Shown here in pieces: positions 26,863-36,090 of a stretch of DNA of 64,000 nucleotides. Positions within the stretch are counted from its first letter, which is position 1. The number at the start of each line of letters is the position of its first letter. A program made the translations under genes and the position numbers. Under the pieces are notes generated by a model. The model was not told the DNA's origin. It made no database searches and was given only the letters and a program-made list of their open reading frames with translations. This DNA comes from Mycobacterium sp. 1554424.7 (GTDB taxonomy: Bacteria; Actinomycetota; Actinomycetes; Mycobacteriales; Mycobacteriaceae), in contig NZ_LZSE01000009.1 in assembly GCF_001665295.1 (NCBI RefSeq), forward strand, positions 62,001 to 126,000, given 5' to 3'.

Positions 26863-29016
26863 ATGCAGACCCTGTCGCCGCCTCGTCCACCGGTTGCCGT
26901 CGCACCGGTGCCGGCGCGCGCGGCCGGGTTCTATCGCTACGACCTCGACGGCCTGCGCGGCATCGCGATCGCGCTCGTCGCCGTGTTCCACGTGTGGTTC
27001 GGGCGGGTTTCCGGCGGCGTGGACGTGTTTCTGGCGTTATCCGGCTTCTTCTTCGGCGGGAAGGTCCTGCGCGCCGCCCTCAACCCGGACCTGCCACTGT
27101 CGCCGGTGGCCGAGGTGACCCGGCTGGTCCGCCGGCTGCTTCCCGCGCTGGTCGTGGTGCTGGCCGGCTGCGGGCTGCTCACGGTCCTGGTGCAACCGGA
27201 GACCCGCTGGGAGACGTTCGCCGACCAAAGCCTGGCGAGCCTCGGCTACTACCAGAACTGGGAGCTGGCCAACTCCGCGGCCGACTACCTGCGGGCGGGT
27301 GAGGCCGTCACCCCGCTGCAGCACATCTGGTCGATGTCGGTGCAGGGCCAGTTCTACGTCGCGTTCCTGGCGCTGGTCGCCGGGTGCGCCTACGCGTTGC
27401 GGGGCCGGCTGCGCGCCCACCTGCGGACCGTGTTCCTGGTGCTGCTCGGCGCGCTGACGGTGGCCTCGTTCGTCTACGCCACCGTCGCCCACCAGGACGA
27501 CCAGGCGATCGCCTACTACAACAGCTTCGCGCGCGCCTGGGAGCTGTTGCTGGGCGCGCTCGTCGGCGCAGTCGTCCCCTACGTCCGCTGGCCGATGTGG
27601 CTGCGCACCGCCCTCGCCACCGCCGCGCTGGCGGCGATCGTGTCGTGCGGCGCCCTGATCGACGGGGTCAAGGAATTCCCCGGACCCTGGGCGCTGGTCC
27701 CCGTCGGGGCCACCATGCTGATGATCCTGGCCGGGGCCAACCTACCGGCCGGCGCCGAGAACCGGTTGCCGCTGCCGAACCGGCTGCTGGCGGCCGGCCC
27801 GCTGGTGGCGCTGGGCGCGATGGCCTACTCGCTGTACCTGTGGCACTGGCCGCTGCTGATCTTCTGGCTGTCCTACAGCGGCCACCGCCACGCCGGCTTC
27901 GTCGACGGCGCGGCGGTGCTGCTGGTCGCCGGGGCGCTGGCCTACCTGACCACCCGGCTCGTCGAGGACCCGCTGCGTTACCGGAGGTCCGCCGGCGCCG
28001 CGTCCACGCCGACGATCCCCTCGGTCCCGTGGTCGCTGCGCCTGCGCCGGCCGACGATCGCGCTGGGATCGATGGTGGTGCTGCTCGCCGTCACGCTGAC
28101 CGCGACGTCGTTCACCTGGCGCCAGCACGTCACGGTGTTGCGCGCCGCGGGCAAGGAGCTCAGCGTCCTCAACCCGCTGGACTACCCGGGCGCGCGCGCC
28201 CTCACCGAACACGTGCGCGTCCCGGCGCTGCCGATGCGGCCCAGCGTCCTGGAGGTCAAGGAGGACCTGCCGATCTCGACCCGGGACGGCTGCATCAGCG
28301 ACTTCGTCAACCCCGCGCTGGTCAACTGCACCTACGGCGACGTCACCGCCACCCGCAGCATCGCCCTGGCCGGGGGTTCGCACGCCGAGCACTGGCTGCC
28401 CGCGCTGGACCAGCTCGGCCAACTGCACCACTTCAAGGTCGTGACGTATCTGAAGATGGGCTGCCCGTTGTCCACCGAGGAAGTCCCGCTGATCATGGGC
28501 AACAACGCGCCCTACATGCAGTGCCGCGAGTGGGTGCAGCGGACGATGAACAAGCTGGTCGCGGATCGTCCCGACTTCGTGTTCACGACGACGACCCGGC
28601 CGTGGAACATCAAGAGCGGCGACGTGATGCCGGCGACCTACATCGGCATCTGGCAAACGTTGTCGGACAACAACATTCCGATCCTCGGCATGCGGGACAC
28701 CCCGTGGCTGGTCAAGAACGGCAAGCCGTTCGACCCCGCGGACTGCCTGGCCAAGAAGGGCGGCAGCCCCGACTCGTGCGCCGTCAAGCGCTCCGACGTG
28801 CTGGCCGATCGCAACCAGACCCTCGACTTCGTCACACAATTCCCGTTGCTCAAGGTCCTCGACATGTCCGACGCGATCTGCCGCGCCGACGTCTGCCGCC
28901 CCGTCGAGGGAAACGTGCTGATCTACCACGGCGCGCACCACCTGTCGCCCACCTACGTGCGGTCCATGACCGCCGAGCTGGGCCGCCAGATCGGGGCCGG
29001 CACCGGTTGGTGGTGA
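26863..29016 (+). CDS. Membrane acyltransferase-3 / SGNH-hydrolase fusion (OafA-like)
   Basis: 717 residues from ATG 26863; a TTG two codons earlier is possible. The N-terminal acyltransferase_3 domain (about 25-380) begins RYDLDGLRGIAIALVAVFHV with the conserved Arg-Gly and His, contains GGVDVFLALSGFFF, SMSVQGQFYVAFL and SLYLWHWPLLIFW, and has about ten helices. Residues 440-717 form the extracytoplasmic SGNH-like domain (GGSHAEHWLPALDQL, HGAHHLSPTYV). Such proteins O-acylate cell-wall sugars or peptidoglycan. It corresponds in position and size to Rv1565c and lies between ripD and treX. It ends 33 bp before treX, so read-through is possible. Confidence 0.88.
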   Translation: MQTLSPPRPPVAVAPVPARAAGFYRYDLDGLRGIAIALVAVFHVWFGRVSGGVDVFLALSGFFFGGKVLRAALNPDLPLSPVAEVTRLVRRLLPALVVVLAGCGLLTVLVQPETRWETFADQSLASLGYYQNWELANSAADYLRAGEAVTPLQHIWSMSVQGQFYVAFLALVAGCAYALRGRLRAHLRTVFLVLLGALTVASFVYATVAHQDDQAIAYYNSFARAWELLLGALVGAVVPYVRWPMWLRTALATAALAAIVSCGALIDGVKEFPGPWALVPVGATMLMILAGANLPAGAENRLPLPNRLLAAGPLVALGAMAYSLYLWHWPLLIFWLSYSGHRHAGFVDGAAVLLVAGALAYLTTRLVEDPLRYRRSAGAASTPTIPSVPWSLRLRRPTIALGSMVVLLAVTLTATSFTWRQHVTVLRAAGKELSVLNPLDYPGARALTEHVRVPALPMRPSVLEVKEDLPISTRDGCISDFVNPALVNCTYGDVTATRSIALAGGSHAEHWLPALDQLGQLHHFKVVTYLKMGCPLSTEEVPLIMGNNAPYMQCREWVQRTMNKLVADRPDFVFTTTTRPWNIKSGDVMPATYIGIWQTLSDNNIPILGMRDTPWLVKNGKPFDPADCLAKKGGSPDSCAVKRSDVLADRNQTLDFVTQFPLLKVLDMSDAICRADVCRPVEGNVLIYHGAHHLSPTYVRSMTAELGRQIGAGTGWW

Positions 29017-29049
29017 CAGGCCGCCGCCCCGGCGCGCGGATAAGGTCAG

Positions 29050-31275
29050 ATGATGCCGACGAACAACCCAGCCTCGAGAAAGGGCGTTACGAGAGGCGCC
29101 CCCGCCCAGGATGCCGGCAGGACGCAGCCCCGTCTGGCCACCGTTTGGCCGGGAAATCCCTATCCGCTCGGCGCCTCCTATGACGGTGCGGGCACCAACT
29201 TTTCGCTGTTCTCCGAGATCGCCGACAGCGTCGACCTGTGTCTGATCGACGACGACGGCACCGAATCGCGCATCCCCCTGGACGAGGTCGACAGCTTCGT
29301 CTGGCACGCCTACCTGCCGAACATCGTCCCGGGTCAGCGCTACGGCTTTCGCGTCCACGGCCCGTGGGATCCGGCGGCCGGGCACCGGTGTGACCCCAGC
29401 AAGCTGCTGTTGGACCCGTATGGCAAGGCGTTCCACGGCGATTTCGACTTCGGCCAGGCGCTGTTCTCCTACGACCTCGCGGCCGTCACCCCGGACGGCC
29501 CGAACGCCGACGGCCTCGACCCCGGGACTCCCCCCCTGCTGGACTCGCTCGGCCACACTATGACCAGCGTGGTGAGCAACCCGTTCTTCGACTGGGGTTC
29601 CGACCGGGCCCCGCTCACCCCGTACCACGAGACCGTCATCTACGAGGCCCACGTCAAGGGCATGACGCAGACCCACCCCGGGGTGCCCGAGCAGCTTCGC
29701 GGCACCTACGCCGGGCTGGCCCACCCGGTGGTCATCGACCACCTCAAGTCGCTCAACATCACCGCCATCGAACTCATGCCCGTTCACCAGTTCATGCACG
29801 ACCACCGACTTCTGGACCTGGGCCTGCGAAATTACTGGGGCTACAACACCTTTGGCTTCTTCGCCCCGCACAACCAGTACGCGGCCAACCGCACGGCCAG
29901 CGTCGCTGAGTTCAAATCGATGGTGCGCAGCTTCCACGAGGCCGGCATCGAGGTCATCCTCGACGTCGTCTACAACCACACCGCCGAGGGCAACCACCTC
30001 GGCCCGACGATCAACTTCCGCGGCATCGACAACGCGGCCTATTACCGGCTCGTCGACACGGACCTACGGCTGTACAAGGACTACACGGGCACCGGCAACA
30101 GCCTGAACCCCCGCCACCCGCACGTGCTGCAGCTGATCATGGACTCGCTGCGCTACTGGGTGCTCGAGATGCACGTCGACGGGTTCCGCTTCGACCTGGC
30201 CGCCACGCTGGCCCGCGAGCTGCACGACGTCGACCGCCTGAGCGCGTTCTTCGACCTGGTCCAGCAGGATCCGGTGATCAGCCAGGTCAAACTGATCGCC
30301 GAGCCGTGGGATGTCGGCGAGGGCGGCTACCAGGTCGGAAATTTCCCGGGTTTGTGGACCGAGTGGAACGGGAAGTATCGCGATACTGTGCGCGACTACT
30401 GGCGGGGGGAGCCCGCGACCCTGGGCGAGTTCGCCTCCCGGCTGACCGGGTCGTCGGACCTGTATGAGGCGACCGGCCGGCGCCCCAGCGCCAGCATCAA
30501 CTTCGTCACCGCCCACGACGGGTTCACGCTGGCCGACCTGGTGTCCTACAACGACAAACACAACATGGCCAACGGCGAAGACAACCGCGACGGGGAAAGC
30601 CACAACCGATCGTGGAACTGCGGCGTCGAAGGCCCCACCGACGACCCCGAGATCCTGGAACTGCGCCGCCGCCAGATGCGCAACTTCTGGGCCACGCTGC
30701 TGGTCAGCCAGGGCACCCCGATGATCACCCACGGCGACGAATTCGGCCGGACCCAGAACGGCAACAACAACGTCTACTGCCAGGACTCCGAATTGTCCTG
30801 GATGGACTGGTCTTTCGCCGAAAAGAACGCCGATCTGCTGGCTTTCGCACGCAAGGTGACCGCCCTGCGCAAGAACCACCCGGTGTTTCGCCGGCGCCGA
30901 TTCTTCGAGGGGGAGCCGATCCGAAGCGGCGACGAGGTCCGCGACATCGCCTGGCTGAATCCCAGCAGCCGCGAGATGACGCACGAGGACTGGGGCGAAA
31001 GCATCCACAAGTGTGTGGCGGTGTTTCTCAACGGCGACGCGATCACCGCACCCAACGCCCGCGGCGAGCGGGTGGTCGACGACTCGTTCCTGTTGTGCTT
31101 CAACGCCGGCGAGGACCCGGTCGAGTTCGTGATGCCGCCCGACGACTACGCGCAGGAGTGGACGGTCGAGCTCGACACCGACCATCCCACCGGTGCGGCG
31201 GACCAGGTGGTCAACGCCGAGGAGAAGGTCTCACTGCCCTCACGTTCGCTGCTGATACTTCGTAAGACCTTGTGA
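29050..31275 (+). CDS. treX: Glycogen debranching enzyme (isoamylase-type, GH13)
   Basis: 741 residues. TreX hydrolyses alpha-1,6 branches of glycogen, delivering linear chains to TreY. After a low-complexity N-terminus, the CBM48-type domain (NPYPLGASYDGAGTNFSLFS) precedes the GH13 barrel with VILDVVYNHTAEG, GFRFDLAATLA (nucleophile D382), LIAEPWDVGEGG (acid E418) and TAHDGFTLADL (D490). The sequence is highly similar to mycobacterial TreX, and the length is slightly greater because of the N-terminal tail. It is first of treX-treY-treZ, three bases before treY. Confidence 0.95.
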   Translation: MMPTNNPASRKGVTRGAPAQDAGRTQPRLATVWPGNPYPLGASYDGAGTNFSLFSEIADSVDLCLIDDDGTESRIPLDEVDSFVWHAYLPNIVPGQRYGFRVHGPWDPAAGHRCDPSKLLLDPYGKAFHGDFDFGQALFSYDLAAVTPDGPNADGLDPGTPPLLDSLGHTMTSVVSNPFFDWGSDRAPLTPYHETVIYEAHVKGMTQTHPGVPEQLRGTYAGLAHPVVIDHLKSLNITAIELMPVHQFMHDHRLLDLGLRNYWGYNTFGFFAPHNQYAANRTASVAEFKSMVRSFHEAGIEVILDVVYNHTAEGNHLGPTINFRGIDNAAYYRLVDTDLRLYKDYTGTGNSLNPRHPHVLQLIMDSLRYWVLEMHVDGFRFDLAATLARELHDVDRLSAFFDLVQQDPVISQVKLIAEPWDVGEGGYQVGNFPGLWTEWNGKYRDTVRDYWRGEPATLGEFASRLTGSSDLYEATGRRPSASINFVTAHDGFTLADLVSYNDKHNMANGEDNRDGESHNRSWNCGVEGPTDDPEILELRRRQMRNFWATLLVSQGTPMITHGDEFGRTQNGNNNVYCQDSELSWMDWSFAEKNADLLAFARKVTALRKNHPVFRRRRFFEGEPIRSGDEVRDIAWLNPSSREMTHEDWGESIHKCVAVFLNGDAITAPNARGERVVDDSFLLCFNAGEDPVEFVMPPDDYAQEWTVELDTDHPTGAADQVVNAEEKVSLPSRSLLILRKTL

Positions 31276-31278
31276 CGC

Positions 31279-33579
31279 ATGGCTTTACCCGTCCTGTCCA
31301 CCTACCGGCTGCAGCTGCGTGGTGAATCCAGCGGGTTCGGGTTCACCTTCGCCGACGCCGAGGGCCTGCTGGATTACCTCGACGACCTCGGGGTGACCCA
31401 TCTTTACCTCTCCCCCGTGCTGACCGCCGCGCGGGGGTCCAACCACGGCTACGACGTCACCGATCCCACGACGGTCGCGCCGGAGCTGGGCGGTCCCGAC
31501 GGCCTGGCGCGGCTGTCCGCGGCGGCCCGGGAGCGGGGCATGGGCCTCGTCGTCGACATCGTGCCCAACCACGTGGGCATCGACGACCCCGAGCAGAACG
31601 CGTGGTGGTGGGACGTGCTGCGGCACGGCCGGGGCTCGCCGTACGCGGCGTTCTTCGACATCGACTGGGACCTCGACGAGGACGGCCGAATCGTGCTGCC
31701 AATTCTGGGTTCCGACGACGACGCGGCCGAGGCGAAGGTCGACGGCGACCGGCTGCGGCTCGGTGACCTCGCGCTGCCGATCGCCCCGGGCACCGGGGAG
31801 GGAAGCGGCCCGCAGGTTCACGACCGCCAGCACTACCGGTTGGTGGGCTGGCGAAACGGGGTCTGCGGCTACCGGCGCTTCTTCTCGATCACCTCGCTGG
31901 CCGGGCTGCGCCAGGAGGACCGCGCGGTGTTCGACGCCAGCCACGCCGAAATCGCCCGCTGGTTCGACGAGGGCCTCGTCGACGGCGTGCGCATCGACCA
32001 CCCCGACGGATTGTCCGACCCCTGCGGATATTTGGCCCGGCTGCGCGAGCTTGTCGGGCCCGACGCGTGGATCGTGATCGAGAAGATCCTCGCCGTCGAC
32101 GAGGCCCTCGAGCCGACGCTGCCGGTCGCCGGCACCACCGGCTACGACGTGCTCCGGCAGGTGGGCGGCGTGTTCGTCGACCCGGCCGGTGAGGAGGCGC
32201 TGACCGCGCTCGTCGACTCCGCGGGGCTGGATTACGGCGCCATGCCGGGGCTGCTCGCCGAGCTCAAGGTTCGCGCCGCCACCGAGACCCTGGCCAGCGA
32301 GCTGGCCCGGCTGCGCCGGGCGGTCGCGGCGGCGGCGGGCACCGATCACCCGCTGCTGCCCGAAGCGATCGCCGCGCTGCTCACCCACGTCGGCGTCTAC
32401 CGCAGCGACTACCCCGGCCTGGCCGCACTGCTGCCGACCGCGCTGGCCGAAACCCAGGCGCAGTCACCACAATTGGGGCCCGCGCTGCAGGTGCTGGCCG
32501 CGGCGCTGGCCGAGGGCGGCGAGCCGGCCACAAGGCTGCAGCAGCTCTGCGGCGCGGTGACGGCCAAGGCCGTCGAGGACTGCCTGTTCTACCGCGACGC
32601 GCGGCTCGTCTCGCTCAACGAGGTGGGCGGCGAACCGCGCCGCTTCGGCGTCGGCCTCGCCGAGTTTCACCACAGCGCCGCCACCCGTGCGCGGTTGTGG
32701 CCGCAGACGATGACGGCGCTGACCACCCATGACACCAAACGCGGCGAGGACGTGCGGGCCCGCATCGGCGTGCTGTCCCAGGTGCCCTCGCTGTGGACCG
32801 AGTTCCTGGCCCGCTGGGAGATCCGGGCCCCCTCGCCGGATCCCGCGACCGGACGGTTCCTGTGGCAGAACATCTTCGGGGTGTGGCCGGTGAGCGGACA
32901 GGTGACCGGGGAACTGCGCGCCCGGCTGCACGCCTACGCCGAGAAGGCCGTCCGCGAGGCGGCCTGGCACACCTCGTGGAACGACCCGGACGCCGCCTTC
33001 GAGGGGGCGGTGCACCGTTGGCTCGACACCATCCTCGACGGCCCGGTGCGTGGCCAGCTGACCGAGCTTGTGACCCAACTCAATCCGCACGCCGCGAGCG
33101 ACGCACTCGGCCAGAAGCTGCTCGCGCTCACCGTGCCCGGCACACCCGACGTCTACCAGGGCACCGAGTTGTGGGACGACAGCCTGGTCGACCCCGACAA
33201 CCGGCGCGCCGTCGACTATGCCGCCCGCCGCGCCGCCCTGAAAGACCTGCAGCATCCCAAGATTCGCGTCGTCGTCACGGCACTTCGGGTCCGGCGCGCC
33301 CGCCCGGAAACGTTCCTGCGGGGCGACTACCGCCCGGTGCTGGCCGACGGCGAGGCCGGCGACCACGTGGTGGCGTTTCGCCGCGGGGACGACGTGCTGG
33401 TCGCGGTGACCCGCTGGACGGTGCGGCTGGCGGAACGAGGCTGGGGCAACACCGTGCTGCCGCTGCCGGAGGGCACCTGGACCGACGCGCTCAACGGCGC
33501 CGTGGCCAGCGGGGCGACGTCGGCGGCCCAATTGTTCTCGGACCTGCCCGTCGTGCTGCTGGAACGCCGGCATGAGTGA
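31279..33579 (+). CDS. treY: Maltooligosyl trehalose synthase
   Basis: 766 residues from MALPVLSTYRLQLRGESSGF. TreY isomerises the reducing-end alpha-1,4 bond of maltooligosaccharides to alpha,alpha-1,1, giving maltooligosyl trehalose. GH13 motifs are GLVVDIVPNHVGIDD, DGVRIDHPDGLSDP (D240) and WIVIEKILAVDE (E268), with the TreY-typical HDTKRGEDVRAR and PGTPDVYQGTEL later in the chain. The length is normal for the family. The stop overlaps the treZ ATG by eight bases, indicating coupled translation. Confidence 0.95.
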   Translation: MALPVLSTYRLQLRGESSGFGFTFADAEGLLDYLDDLGVTHLYLSPVLTAARGSNHGYDVTDPTTVAPELGGPDGLARLSAAARERGMGLVVDIVPNHVGIDDPEQNAWWWDVLRHGRGSPYAAFFDIDWDLDEDGRIVLPILGSDDDAAEAKVDGDRLRLGDLALPIAPGTGEGSGPQVHDRQHYRLVGWRNGVCGYRRFFSITSLAGLRQEDRAVFDASHAEIARWFDEGLVDGVRIDHPDGLSDPCGYLARLRELVGPDAWIVIEKILAVDEALEPTLPVAGTTGYDVLRQVGGVFVDPAGEEALTALVDSAGLDYGAMPGLLAELKVRAATETLASELARLRRAVAAAAGTDHPLLPEAIAALLTHVGVYRSDYPGLAALLPTALAETQAQSPQLGPALQVLAAALAEGGEPATRLQQLCGAVTAKAVEDCLFYRDARLVSLNEVGGEPRRFGVGLAEFHHSAATRARLWPQTMTALTTHDTKRGEDVRARIGVLSQVPSLWTEFLARWEIRAPSPDPATGRFLWQNIFGVWPVSGQVTGELRARLHAYAEKAVREAAWHTSWNDPDAAFEGAVHRWLDTILDGPVRGQLTELVTQLNPHAASDALGQKLLALTVPGTPDVYQGTELWDDSLVDPDNRRAVDYAARRAALKDLQHPKIRVVVTALRVRRARPETFLRGDYRPVLADGEAGDHVVAFRRGDDVLVAVTRWTVRLAERGWGNTVLPLPEGTWTDALNGAVASGATSAAQLFSDLPVVLLERRHE

Positions 33580-35314
33580 ATTCCGGGTCTGGGCGCCCAA
33601 ACCCGCGCTGGTTCGACTCGACGTCGACGGCTGGGTGCACCCGATGACGCGCTCCGGCGACGGCTGGTGGCACGCGGACGTCGACGCGCCGCCGGGGGCG
33701 CGCTACGGATACCTGCTCGACGACGACCCGACCGTCCTGCCCGACCCCCGCTCGCCCCGGCAGCCCGACGGCGTGCACGCCCGCTCGCAGCTGTGGGATC
33801 CCGCCGGCGCGGCCTGGACCGACGGCGACTGGCCGGGCCGGTCGGCGGGGGGCGCGGTGATCTACGAAATGCACGTCGGCACGTTCACCGCCGCCGGCAC
33901 GTTCGATGCGGCCGTCGAAAAGCTGGACCACCTGGTGGATCTCGGGGTCGACTTCGTCGAGCTGATGCCGGTGAACTCCTTCGCCGGCACCCACGGCTGG
34001 GGGTACGACGGCGTGCTGTGGTACAGCGTGCACGAACCCTACGGCGGCCCCGACGGCCTCGTCCGGTTCGTCGACGCCTGCCACGCGCGCGGCCTGGGGG
34101 TGCTGATCGACGCGGTGTTCAACCACCTCGGCCCGTCGGGCAACTACCTGCCGCGCTTCGGCCCCTACCTGTCGTCGGGAAGCAACCCGTGGGGCGAGGG
34201 CATCAACATCGCCGACGCCGACTCCGACGAGGTGCGCCGCTACATCGTCGGCTGCGCGCTGCGCTGGATGCGCGACTTCCACGCCGACGGGCTGCGGCTC
34301 GACGCCGTGCACGCGCTGGTGGACACCACGGCCGTGCACATCCTCGAGGAACTCGCCACCGAAACCGACGGGCTGTCAAGCCAACTGGGCCGCCCGCTGT
34401 CGCTGATCGCCGAGAGCGACCTCAACGACCCGCGATTGATCACCCCGCGCGGTCACAACGGCTACGGGCTGACCGCGCAGTGGGCCGACGACATCCACCA
34501 CGCCATCCACACCGCCGTCTCCGGCGAACGTCAGGGATATTATGCGGATTTTGGTTCGCTGGGCGCGCTGGCGGAAACGTTGCGCCACGGCTACTTCCAT
34601 GCCGGCACCTACTCGTCGTTCCGGCGGCGCCGCCACGGGCGGCCGCTGGACACGTCGACCATCCCCGCCACCCGCCTGGTCGCCTATACCTGCACCCACG
34701 ACCAGGTCGGCAACCGCGCCCTCGGGGACAGGCCCTCGCAGAACCTGGCCGGCGGCCAGCTCGCGGTCAAGGCCGCCCTCGTCCTCGGATCGCCCTACAC
34801 CGCAATGCTTTTCATGGGCGAGGAGTGGGGTGCCTCGACACCGTTTCAATTCTTCAGCTCGCATCCCGAGCCGGAGCTGGCGCGGGCCACGGCCGAGGGC
34901 CGCAAGGCCGAATTCGCCGATCACGGCTGGGATGCCGCAAAGAACGGGGCCATCCCCGACCCGCAGGACCCCCTGACATTCGAGCGCTCCAAGCTGCGCT
35001 GGGACGAGGTCGGCTCCGGCGAGCACGCCCGCCTGCTCGGCATCTATCGGGAGCTGATCGCGCTGCGGCGCCGCGACGCCGACCTGGCCGACCCGTGGCT
35101 GGAGCACCTCGTCGTCGAATACGACGAAGCCGAGCGCTGGATCACGATGCACCGCGGCCGCTTTCGCATCGCCTGCAACCTGGGTGCCGAGCCGGTCACG
35201 GTGCCGGTGGCCGGCGAGCTGGTCGTCGCCTGGGGTGAGCCAGAGCTCGACGCCGACACCACCAAGCTGCCCCCATATTCGTTCGCCATCCTGTCCGTGC
35301 GCGAGCAGACGTAA
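33572..35314 (+). CDS. treZ: Maltooligosyl trehalose trehalohydrolase
   Basis: 580 residues from MSEFRVWAPKPALVRLDVDG. TreZ releases trehalose from maltooligosyl trehalose. An N-terminal beta-sandwich (1-90) precedes the GH13 barrel with VIYEMHVGTFTAAGTF, LIDAVFNHLGPSGNYL, DGLRLDAVHAL (nucleophile D244), LIAESDLNDPR (acid E281) and FMGEEWGASTPFQFF. It is the last gene of the trehalose operon. Its stop codon lies inside the left arm of the strong hairpin at 35301-35359. Confidence 0.95.
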   Translation: MSEFRVWAPKPALVRLDVDGWVHPMTRSGDGWWHADVDAPPGARYGYLLDDDPTVLPDPRSPRQPDGVHARSQLWDPAGAAWTDGDWPGRSAGGAVIYEMHVGTFTAAGTFDAAVEKLDHLVDLGVDFVELMPVNSFAGTHGWGYDGVLWYSVHEPYGGPDGLVRFVDACHARGLGVLIDAVFNHLGPSGNYLPRFGPYLSSGSNPWGEGINIADADSDEVRRYIVGCALRWMRDFHADGLRLDAVHALVDTTAVHILEELATETDGLSSQLGRPLSLIAESDLNDPRLITPRGHNGYGLTAQWADDIHHAIHTAVSGERQGYYADFGSLGALAETLRHGYFHAGTYSSFRRRRHGRPLDTSTIPATRLVAYTCTHDQVGNRALGDRPSQNLAGGQLAVKAALVLGSPYTAMLFMGEEWGASTPFQFFSSHPEPELARATAEGRKAEFADHGWDAAKNGAIPDPQDPLTFERSKLRWDEVGSGEHARLLGIYRELIALRRRDADLADPWLEHLVVEYDEAERWITMHRGRFRIACNLGAEPVTVPVAGELVVAWGEPELDADTTKLPPYSFAILSVREQT

Positions 35315-35359
35315 AAGCCCCCAAAACATGGTTTTTCGGGGGCTTTTACGTCTGCTCGC
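35301..35359. terminator. Bidirectional intrinsic terminator between treZ and vapC
   Basis: A perfect inverted repeat with 22-bp arms (35301-35322 and 35338-35359) and a 15-base loop that is itself A-rich then T-rich. The inner stem is AAAAGCCCCC / GGGGGCTTTT, so each direction ends in a GC stem plus T-run. It includes the treZ stop codon and lies 28 bp before the vapC stop on the other strand, so it can end both convergent transcripts. Confidence 0.85.
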
Positions 35360-35394
35360 CGCCTCAGCGCGCCGCCTGCTCGCCGCCTCAGCGC
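35352..35394. repeat. Two copies of a 19-bp sequence, 24-bp period
   Basis: CTGCTCGCCGCCTCAGCGC occurs at 35352-35370 and 35376-35394. The first overlaps the terminator right arm and the second overlaps the last codons of vapC. It looks like a local tandem duplication that copied the vapC end next to the terminator. Confidence 0.8.
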
Positions 35395-35792
35395 ACCGAC
35401 GTTGCCTCGAGGCCGGTCATTTGCGCGATGACATCAAAGTCCGCGTCGCGGTGGACGATGCGGGCACCATGGCGGATCGCGACCGATGCGATGATGCAGT
35501 CGTTGATGCTCCGAATCGTTTTCCCCGCGCGCCGGGCAGCACGATAGATGTCGGCGGCGGCCCGAAAGTCGATCGCGTTGTCCACGCCCAACGAGGGCAA
35601 CCCGTTCACGAGCCGCTCGAGCATCACGTAGGCGTTGTCGTCGGCCGCCCCGGTCAGGATTTCCATCGCGATGGGCTCGCACATCGCGATTTGACGCTCG
35701 TCCTCGGAGATCAGTCGGCGCACTTCGGCCGCGGCGGCCGAGCCCGTGGCGCGGAAGTATTCGATCCAGGCCGACGTGTCAACGAGGATCAT
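35388..35792 (-). CDS. vapC11: VapC toxin, PIN-domain ribonuclease (VapC11-like)
   Basis: 134 residues starting [23 protein letters not shown]-domain acidic residues are visible: D5, E44 (AMEILTG), D98 (SINDCIIAS) and D116/D118/D120 (HRDADFD), which coordinate Mg/Mn for tRNA or rRNA cleavage. The ATG overlaps the vapB stop (TGATG), so antitoxin and toxin are coupled. The place between treZ and ilvA matches Rv1561 in M. tuberculosis, which supports the VapC11 name; substrate specificity is not deducible. Confidence 0.9.
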   Translation of the reverse strand: MILVDTSAWIEYFRATGSAAAAEVRRLISEDERQIAMCEPIAMEILTGAADDNAYVMLERLVNGLPSLGVDNAIDFRAAADIYRAARRAGKTIRSINDCIIASVAIRHGARIVHRDADFDVIAQMTGLEATSVR

Positions 35793-36001
35793 CAGAACGT
35801 GGCGGGCCGTTCGCTCCGCACGTCATCGAGGTCTCCGTCCCAGCCGACCCCTTCGAGCCCCAGCAGGAATTCGCGGGTCAGCGGCTGACCAACCAACCGC
35901 CGCAGGGCGAGGTCGACGGCCGCTTTCTTGGTGGAGAGGCCGAACCGCCGCATTACCTCAGCGGCGAGTTCGTCGTCGATGTCGATGTTGGTGCGCGACA
36001 T
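35792..36001 (-). CDS. vapB11: VapB antitoxin (VapB11-like)
   Basis: 69 residues from [20 protein letters not shown] at 36001. Residues 1-40 form the ribbon-helix-helix DNA-binding segment ([34 protein letters not shown]), and the C-terminal part ([20 protein letters not shown]) is the usual VapC-binding tail. It neutralises VapC and should autorepress the operon. The chosen ATG gives the normal VapB length, and the region upstream carries an inverted repeat fitting an operator. Confidence 0.9.
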   Translation of the reverse strand: MSRTNIDIDDELAAEVMRRFGLSTKKAAVDLALRRLVGQPLTREFLLGLEGVGWDGDLDDVRSERPATF

Positions 36002-36011
36002 ACACCAACGA

Positions 36012-36030
36012 TACACATCGCGGCGGTGTA
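36012..36030. promoter_or_regulatory. Candidate VapB operator
   Basis: TACAC-N9-GTGTA inverted repeat, 11-29 bp upstream of the vapB start, with another TACAC at 36001-36005. VapB-VapC complexes typically bind such dyads. Inferred from sequence only. Confidence 0.45.
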
Positions 36031-36062
36031 CAGTACGAGATATCACTTAAATGGGCTAAGTA

Positions 36063-36074
36063 ACACGATCGTGT
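36063..36074. promoter_or_regulatory. 12-bp palindrome upstream of the methyltransferase gene
   Basis: ACACGATCGTGT is a perfect palindrome ending 16 bp before the methyltransferase ATG at 36091, just ahead of its AAAGAGG Shine-Dalgarno (36078-36084). It could be an operator or simply part of the 5' leader. Confidence 0.35.
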
Positions 36075-36090
36075 GGAAAGAGGTTCGCGG

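Noticed and set aside
27742-29997. 751-codon minus-strand open frame across the acyltransferase and treX
   Set aside because: Antisense to two well-supported genes, Arg/Val/Gly-rich with no domain; a GC-rich codon artefact.
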